A DNA stretch of 64,000 bases from Jacaranda mimosifolia (lineage: Eukaryota > Streptophyta > Magnoliopsida > Lamiales > Bignoniaceae): assembly GCA_018894105.1 (NCBI GenBank), contig CM032125.1, positions 248,001-312,000 of the forward strand, read 5' to 3'. This document shows positions 57,567-64,000 of the stretch, in pieces. Below the pieces are notes generated by a model. That model was not told the DNA's origin and did no database searches. It saw nothing but the letters and a program-made list of their open reading frames with translations. The translations under genes and the position numbers were made by a program. The first letter of the stretch is position 1, and each line of letters begins with the position of its first letter.

Positions 57567-58222
57567 TGTTCACAAAAATTTCGTGTCTGCAAAAGAAATT
57601 ACAAGATAAGAAAAATACGGACAAATTCAATATTTATTGAAAATAAAAAGTGGTTACAATCTCTGATAATTTCTCTAATTCTTCTCATTGGATTTGATTC
57701 AAGGGCTTGATGCTTGTTCTTGAATCCGATGCGTAATTTCCTCCTAAATTTGCTAATGAAATCATGAACTTCCTTGAGATCAAGTATTTATTTGGATGTC
57801 AAGGTCTTTAGAATTTAATGCTTTTGAAAAAGATGTGGAACTCTTGTGGTTGCAGCACTCCTTCGTGGCAAGAGCTTAGACTTGAGAGCTTGGGTTTCTT
57901 GATGTATTTCTTCATTTGTGGTATGTCTCCCAACACCCCTTTTTATAGGCCCAAATTAGGGTTTGACGACTTGAAACTTGAGTCCCCTCTTGGGCTTGGG
58001 TACCATTTGAGATGGGCTTAATTAACTAATGGGCCATATTAAATTTTTTTTTGGCCCAATTAGTTAATCCAAAATAAATAAAATATTTTAAAATTTATTT
58101 TGGATTGACCTATTTTATAAAGCTCAAATTTATTATGGACTTTAATTTGGGACCCAATTCAATAGCCAATTTAATTGAACTATCAAATGATAGTTTATCC
58201 CAATAAATTTTTTATGTCAACA
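57567..58222 (-). mobile_element. 3' LTR of the right-hand Tat element
   Basis: 656 bp; on the minus strand TGTTGACATAAAAAAT at 58,222 to TTTTTGTGAACA at 57,567. TATA box TATAAAAA at 57,947-57,940 in the context GGGCCTATAAAAAGGGGT. The open frame at 57,818-58,021 is inside the LTR and not a gene. Confidence 0.85.
57940..57947 (-). promoter_or_regulatory. TATA box of the Tat LTR
   Basis: TATAAAAA on the minus strand, about 280 bp into the 656-bp LTR. Confidence 0.6.
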
Positions 58223-58235
58223 GATGCCCCCACTT
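58223..58235 (-). other. Polypurine tract of the right-hand Tat element
   Basis: AAGTGGGGGCATC on the minus strand, directly before the LTR start TGTTGACA. Confidence 0.8.
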
Positions 58236-59339
58236 CAAGATTCGGCAAATAGTTTGCCAATTGCAAATGAGAGGCAAGATTGAAGTAATTATCAAACTTC
58301 TTTTTCTTCTTCTTCCCTTTTCTTTTGCTCAATTTAGCGGCCATTTAAAATTTAATTCAAGTTAAGGCCTTAAGACAAATGAGGGATTGGTCATTTGCAA
58401 CTTGACGATTTTCTATTGTTAATGCCAACAACAACAAGGAATCAAATTTACCATACAAGCAACTTTGTTGTTTTCTTTTACTTTCTTTCAAAGGCGTGAA
58501 CCCCATATCCATTTAAATCCTTGAATTAGGAAAGAAATCTACCATTCACACTTTCATGAGGTGAACAATATTCTTTTCCCATATTTTGCATCGATTTGCG
58601 AAATTCATTCTTTCTCTAAATTGAATGATCAAAGTGCAAAAACTTCCGTGAATCAACTTTATTTCTAGGCAATTTCTTCTTCTTTGAGGAAATAAATCTC
58701 AGATGAGCAAGGAAACTAAATATTAATTTGTAGCCTTCCACCATTCTTTCCAAGCAATGAAAGAATAGAATTATGGGAATATTCCATCTTATTTGCTTTA
58801 ATGGATGACTATAAAGTGGCACTGCTAGAGCTAACATCTTCGCAAAGCAAAACATCCAATTCTCAGTGGTTGACAATATCACCATTCTTTTTTTGCTGAT
58901 TAATGAGTTGGCAAAAAATAGATGTCCAAATCATCATGCCATTGTTGAATTTAGAGTTCTTCATTAGCTGCTGTCCGAGATACTTCAAAGGCCTTCTCAT
59001 TACTTTAGCTTGAATTGATAAAGCAAGGAAGCTTATTAATCAAATGCCAAACTCATCAATATTTCTCCTTAGATTTTGATCACTTGGGTTTTGTTGAGAA
59101 CAGGTAAGAGTCTTCTCCCATGTTTCATATCAACATTCTTCAAGTTCACGGACGCCACATGGTTGACATATTTACACACCTACCATTTTCACCATGCAAT
59201 ATAATGCCACTTCTTTTTGCGCACTTATCATGCATTACATGAGATTTTAAAGCATGAAACAATATTCTTTCCACTCTTTTTTTTTAAATCAACATAATGA
59301 ACAAATAACTTGTTTTGTGTTCAAAATTTTACCAAGGCC
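58236..59339 (+). promoter_or_regulatory. Upstream region of the second antisense PMD gene
   Basis: No gene recognised in about 1.1 kb. A minus-strand open frame at 58,885-58,616 has no similarity I recognise. The promoter of the PMD gene would lie here. The ACAGTAACCG repeats seen before the first PMD copy are absent. Confidence 0.5.
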
Positions 59340-62300
59340 ATGAGGGTAGATATCAAAGACTGCAGTGAACCAACTCCATGCACTGTGATTCGATGTGACA
59401 AAGACTTTCCCAGAGCCAAAAGCACGACTTTGTGTGTGTATAAGGCTCGATCGAACCACTCCATGCATGTTGTTGGATGGTCCAAAGAGACAACTAAGGA
59501 GACGATTGATCAAGGTTTCGATATCTCCGCTCATTCTAAGATCTTGCTGTTGAAATAATCACTTCATGACATTGCAGCCATGCATATAGAACTCTCACTT
59601 CCAAACCACCACCTTAGCATCAATAGAGACTCATGCAGAATTCCAGTATCTAAGTTTGGCGAGGTATCCTTTCACACTGGCTATTGGGAGTAGGCGAAGG
59701 ATGTGCTGGGCCATCATGCAGACACTTTTTGTCGATCCAAAATCTATGCAGTTGTTCATGCCTTTCTTTTCACTTATGTTTGCAACAATAATGTCCTCCA
59801 AGCATTCTTCGAGTTATGGTGCCTTTCTACAAACACATTGCATACTACTATTAGAGAATTGCCGATCTTTTTATAGGATCTTCGTGGACTTTGTGGACTA
59901 TTGATACGTGGGAATTTCTATGATGAAGTTGTTCCATCTGCAAAGGAGTTGCTTGATGCTGATGCTTGCCAACCTTCTTTGCCACAAAGCTGCAAGTATC
60001 TATTTGCAGCATACCACATGCTTCCGAAGGACTCCAATGGCATATCTGTCTCTGATTGGATTGGGTTTTGGTCTAGAGGCTTAACTAGATACGCACAACC
60101 CCCTTCAAGGTCATCCAGAAAAAGATTTGTCAAGCCAAAGCTATCTCGTAATCCTTGTGGGAATATCAACACATCTCTTCTATCACACACTAGGGAGTAT
60201 GATGAGCCATTTATGCAGTTGGAGATTGAAGAGGAAACCAGGGATGAGCCTTATTTGGTTGCTTTTCTTTTATGTTGGTTATGTAGCTTTGTTTTACCAT
60301 ACGGCAAAGTTGATAAGGTACTCACTTTTATTTTCAAAGTTGCAAGTAAAATGACTCGTGGAGATTGTTTTTCTTTAGCAGTTCCTATATTGACAAGCGT
60401 CTACCGCAGTTTGAGAGAGATTTCCACCTCGAGGAATTTGAGCGACTCCACTGCCATCTTTCCTATTCATTATGCATATAGCTGGATTGGGCTATACCTT
60501 CAGACACATTTTCCATCCAAACTTGAATCGGTTGGAGGTCAAATGGTGAGATATGCGGGAGAAAATATGGCCAAACACTTTGAACTCACTGAGGCACATG
60601 AATTATTTCACATCATCGATCCCTCAAGGCTTCAAAACTTGCGCACACAAGGGAAAACCTTGGTGACAGATGATGCAGGCATATCCAGCACCTACAAAGA
60701 TCTTTTCATGGATTTACGATCTAGCTATTTGACATTCAGGAGTGGGGCAGTACATGTTGTTGAAGCCTATAGTCCTCATCGATTCAGCCAGCAACATGGT
60801 TTCTGTCAAGATATCCCTGGCCGCCTCAGGAGGGAAATTCTTACATGTGAGTTGGTTGAACTTGTTCGTCTTTGGTAGTCTTGTACTTTGTTGGGCACAT
60901 TTTCCAAGTTAACTGTACCAAGCAATACCTCCTCATCACCTTTGGTTATGAAGAAATATGCGGATTCGTGGGCTGAACGTTGGAAGGCTTATTCAGGAAA
61001 AAGCACAAAAATTGTTCTCAAACTTAACCAAGGAACATATTTAAACCCAAAGAGATCTCAAAGGGCTTCAAAATAGGGTTCTAAGGATGGAAAAATTATT
61101 CCATCTCCCCAAGATTCGGCCGCTGATCTAGAACTGAAAAAAGTACCTTCTAAAAAGCGACGAACTCTTCTTATGGACTCAACTCCCAAGTTTGTTCCTA
61201 CACCTAGTCCAACTGAAAGAAATGAAGTGATTTCTGCCTTGTCGCTCTCTAATAATGATCCACAACCAATGCCAGTTTAAAGAAAGATCGGAGGTTCTTG
61301 ACTTAGACAATATTAGTGTGAATTCAACCTTTTTTGCAAATGTTCCAAGTTCTTCACTGCCTTTAGAGAAATTACCAGAATATGTACACACACTCATTAT
61401 CATTACTTTTATTACATTACTGTTCTCTTTCACCCATATTATGTCTTTATTTCCTTTTTAGCTTGCAGATCTTGAGAAAGAAATCCCCATCATCTCTGAA
61501 GGCGGCATTGGCTCAATAAATAAAGTCGATCCTTTTGGCTTATGTAGAGAAGATCCTGCTTCCCATCTTTTTGGTACCAATGTATTAATTATCTCTTTTT
61601 TGTAAAATCGAAACCTCTTGCAAGTATCTAAACAGTATCGCCTATTTTATTGCAAAAAAGTTGCTTGTTGAGGAGAAAATGCATGAAGAACCCAAAAAGA
61701 CATTTGAGGTTTCATCTTAGCTGTTTCCGCTAGTTGAGATTTTTGAATTTTGTCCCCGAGTTATAAAACTGAAGCTGAGCAGATACTGATCAAATTCTAT
61801 TGGGAAAGAATATGCCAAAAGGTCATGAGGACTCCATTTGAGCAGCTTTCGAAGGTAAAGTCGGCAATTGATGATCTAATTGTAGAGATGAGGACATATA
61901 TGAAAGATACCTCATCCTTTGAGAGTCATCTGAAATCTTTCTATGAGGGCGCCTCCAACTACGCAAAAGTCAAGCTAGACTGCATCCAAAGAGAAATACA
62001 AGAGGATCATGATAAAACACTTCTTTTTGCACAACAAGATCTTTTCAGGGTTGAGGCAATAGAGACTAAATGAGTTGAAGAGGTGAATAGTCTAAAAGCA
62101 AAACTTCTCCGAACTCCAAGCAACAAGAAGAATTGAAGGCACAACTTGCCGAGTTGAACAACGAGGAAGAGCTTTCAAGTTTATCACTCCATAAAGCAGA
62201 AGAAAACCTATCCATCATTCAAAAAGAAATAGCAATCAAGAGAGAAAAGGTCTCGAAGTTTGAGAGCACTCCATTTCTTACTGATAAAGAGATTGAAGCT

Positions 62301-62369
62301 TTGAAGAGGATGGATGTATTACTTGAAGAATCTCACCATAATTTGGCCACCTTTGACTTGTTTGCTTGA
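59340..62369 (+). pseudogene. Plant mobile domain (PMD, MAIN-like) gene, second copy, broken
   Basis: Antisense to its Tat element. ATG at 59,340 (MRVDIKDCSEPTPC), parallel to the first copy. Breaks: a TAA at 59,556-59,558, stops in the next 340 bp (a TAG for Trp near 59,692), TAG at 60,876-60,878 where the other copy has Gln, frameshifts near 61,280 and 61,600, and a TGA near 62,071. The longest open part (59,901-60,878) is the PMD core: NFYDEVVPSAKELL, CKYLFAAYHMLPKDSNG, DWIGFW, EYDEPFMQLEIEEE, CWLCSFVLPYGK, GDCFSLAVPIL, FPIHYAYSWIGLYLQTHFPS and EAYSPHRFSQQHGFCQ. Near 61,750-62,369 comes the FYWERICQK region and coiled coil. By eye about 60% of core residues agree with the first copy. It keeps the HYAYSWIG segment that is scrambled there. 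Known PMDs act in nuclear silencing. No activity is expected here. Confidence 0.85.
61384..61461 (+). other. Intron of the second PMD gene
   Basis: 78 bp from CCAGAATAT|GTACACAC to TTTCCTTTTTAG|CTTGCAGATC, at the same codon boundary as 6,731-6,823. Intron sequences differ while the flanking codons agree. Confidence 0.85.
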
Positions 62370-62947
62370 GCATTTAGCTTCTTAGCATTCTTCCCTTGTT
62401 TTTTCTTTTTTAATTGATGTAAAAGAATATTTATATGCAATAAAAGCTCTTTTTATTTTTCGTCAATATTTTGCTTCACTTTTTTATGCTCTTCTGCACT
62501 TTTCTTAGTAACACCAACTAATCAATTATCAACCATATACTTTCAATGATTGAATAATTATAAACTGGCTTAAACTTACAAATATATTGGCCATCTTTAA
62601 GACAAACCACACTTATTTAAAGATAAGACTGAACTTAGAAAATGAATCCCAAGCTGCCTACATACCCCATCAAAGGGATCAAGTCATCACGTAGTTCAAA
62701 GATTTTTTTTTATTTTGAGGGGGGGCCATACACAATTTATACTCATGCGGGCTAGGAGTATTCATAGCTTAGCCAACTTGGATGAGGTGAAGTATTTCTA
62801 TATTTTAGCCACATGAAATACTTTCACTGGAGTAGGTTAGTAGTTTATCCACATGCACTACCATTGGTGGGTACCATACACACTTTATACTCATGCAGGT
62901 TAGGAGTTACATGCAGTTTAGGCTCGTGCGTCAAGGAGCATACTTCT
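62370..62947 (-). other. Noncoding spacer between pol and the PMD gene
   Basis: No gene. Shares with 5,041-5,420 (reversed) the CGCACGAGCCTAAACTGCAT unit, the CCGCATGAGTATAAA phrase and the TAGGCAGCTTGGGATTC block (62,645-62,661). Confidence 0.75.
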
Positions 62948-64000
62948 TCATGGATAATAGCGCTTCAAAAACTTGCCATTTATAGGGCCGATGCGCAGTC
63001 CATCCTTATCCACCAACTTATAGGCACCATTCGTATAAGCCTCTTTCACCACATAAGGGCCACCCCACTTTGATGTAAACTTGTTTCTCATTCATTGGGT
63101 GATGGTAATCGGCCTCCTTACTGCCAGGACTAGATCCCCAACTTGAAATGATCGAGGGCAGATTCTCTTATTGAATGCCCTTGTCATGTGAGCTTGGTAG
63201 CACTCAAGTTGTTGTTGAGCTTCAAGCTTTTTCTCATCCAAGGCTTCCAATTCTTCAAGTCTGAGATGAGCATTATCTTCGATGGTGAATCCTTATTGAA
63301 TCGCAATACGAAGTGAAGGTATCTAACTTTTAAGGGGGAGAACAACTTCAACTCCATACACCAATAAATATGGAGTAGCTTTAGTAGCAGTTCGGTGTGT
63401 TGTTCTATACGCCCACAATGCTTCTCCAACTTTCTCGTGCCAATCCCTCTTTGACTTCAACACCACTTTTTTCAGAAGGTTGCACAAGCTCTTATTGAAT
63501 GCTTCAGCCAAACCATTTGCCGTCGGATTGTACATCAAGGAGTTATGCTGCTTGAAACTAAACTGCGCACATAATTTATCCATCAACTTGTTATAGAGTG
63601 GCTTCCCATTATCAGTGATAATGTAGCGAGGTACTCCATATCGAAAAATAAGGTTCAAACGGATGAACTCAACTACTGTTTCTTTTTTCACTTCTTTAAG
63701 AGGCATCGCCTCTGCCCATTTGGAAAAGTAATCAGTGGCTGCCAATATATAAGCATGACCAGCAGATGTCGTTGGAGTAATAGGCCCTACAACATCGAGA
63801 CCCCAAGCGTCAAACGGCCATGAAGCAATAGTAGGATGTAGAGGCTCTAGAGGTTGGTGTATGAAATTTGCATGTAGTTGGCAAGCTTCACACTTCTTTG
63901 CATAATCCATACAGTCTTTAACCATCGTCGGTCAATAGTAACCCATCTTTTTAATTCAAAAATAAAGCTTTAGACCGAATTGGTGAGCGCCACAGATCCC
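62948..64000 (-). pseudogene. Tat pol: integrase, partial, with stops
   Basis: Minus strand, entering at the window edge. The zinc-binding end shows KKCEACQLHA. A Trp-to-stop change (TGA at 63,934-63,932) lies just before MVKDCMDY. The 200-codon open part at 63,925-63,323 holds the catalytic core with a complete DD35E triad: Asp in WGLDVVGP (residue 44), Asp in ITDNGKP (105) and Glu in GLAEAFNK (141). A frameshift near 63,320 moves the C-terminal domain (EDNAHLRLEELEALDEKK) to another frame, and a stop lies near 63,090. The end GKFLKRYYP and stop at 62,950-62,948 equal those at 5,038. RT and RNase H would lie right of the window. Confidence 0.88.

Larger units (their letters stand above)
57567..64000 (-). 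mobile_element. Tat-lineage Ty3/gypsy element, minus orientation, 3' part
   Basis: Reading on the minus strand from the window edge: integrase (64,000-62,948), spacer with one 32-bp unit, antisense PMD gene (59,340-62,369 on the plus strand), polypurine tract, 3' LTR (57,567-58,222). The plan matches the element at 4,705-10,711, but the LTRs differ outside the ends, so they are two subfamilies. The 5' part lies beyond the window. The paralogous site at 44,930-44,950 (ACAACTTCCTATTATTTTT) shows the insertion point empty. Confidence 0.88.

Noticed and set aside
59289..60190. Minus-strand open frames of 81 and 90 codons
   Set aside because: They are shadows of the plus-strand PMD gene.

Overview
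This window looks like nuclear DNA from a dicot plant, most likely an asterid and possibly in the Lamiales. It is AT-rich and packed with LTR retrotransposons. Its only clearly intact gene is a CC-NB-ARC-LRR resistance gene of the R1 (late-blight) type, a family strongly expanded in asterids. The species cannot be named from the sequence alone.

Layout. 1-13,258 is a three-layer nest of retrotransposons. A decayed Ty1/copia element (11,882-13,258) appears to have been hit by a Tekay/Del-type chromovirus (pol at 1-2,740; its ~3.1 kb 3' LTR is split into 2,741-4,704 and 10,717-11,876). That LTR was then hit by a Tat-lineage Ty3/gypsy element (4,705-10,711) flanked by the 5-bp duplication GTATG. 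13,750-57,566 is a tandem cluster of R1-type NLR loci, all on the minus strand. Six can be traced: LRR relic (14,005-14,655), pseudogene split by an LTR (22,179-27,142), LRR fragment (31,905-32,105), pseudogene (32,388-35,066), LRR fragment (46,640-46,770) and the intact 887-residue gene (52,064-54,727). Diverged flanking modules recur between them, so the cluster grew by segmental duplication. The spacers have collected solo LTRs (15,954-19,103; 19,153-20,322; 24,741-27,073; 29,648-30,161), MITE-like elements and a truncated Sirevirus-like copia element (35,220-39,477). 57,567-64,000 is the 3' half of a second Tat-lineage element in the opposite orientation.

How the parts relate. Only the intact NLR looks able to make a protein: an intracellular immune receptor with complete nucleotide-binding motifs. 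Both Tat elements carry, antisense to their pol gene and between pol and the 3' LTR, a plant mobile domain (PMD) gene with its own GT-AG intron. A gene captured backwards in a retroelement keeps its intron because splicing acts on the other strand. This is the most unusual biology in the window. Both PMD copies are now broken.

Duplicated flanks serve as internal controls. For the solo LTR at 15,954, the MITE at 15,126 and the Tat element at 57,567, a diverged copy elsewhere in the window shows the empty insertion site.
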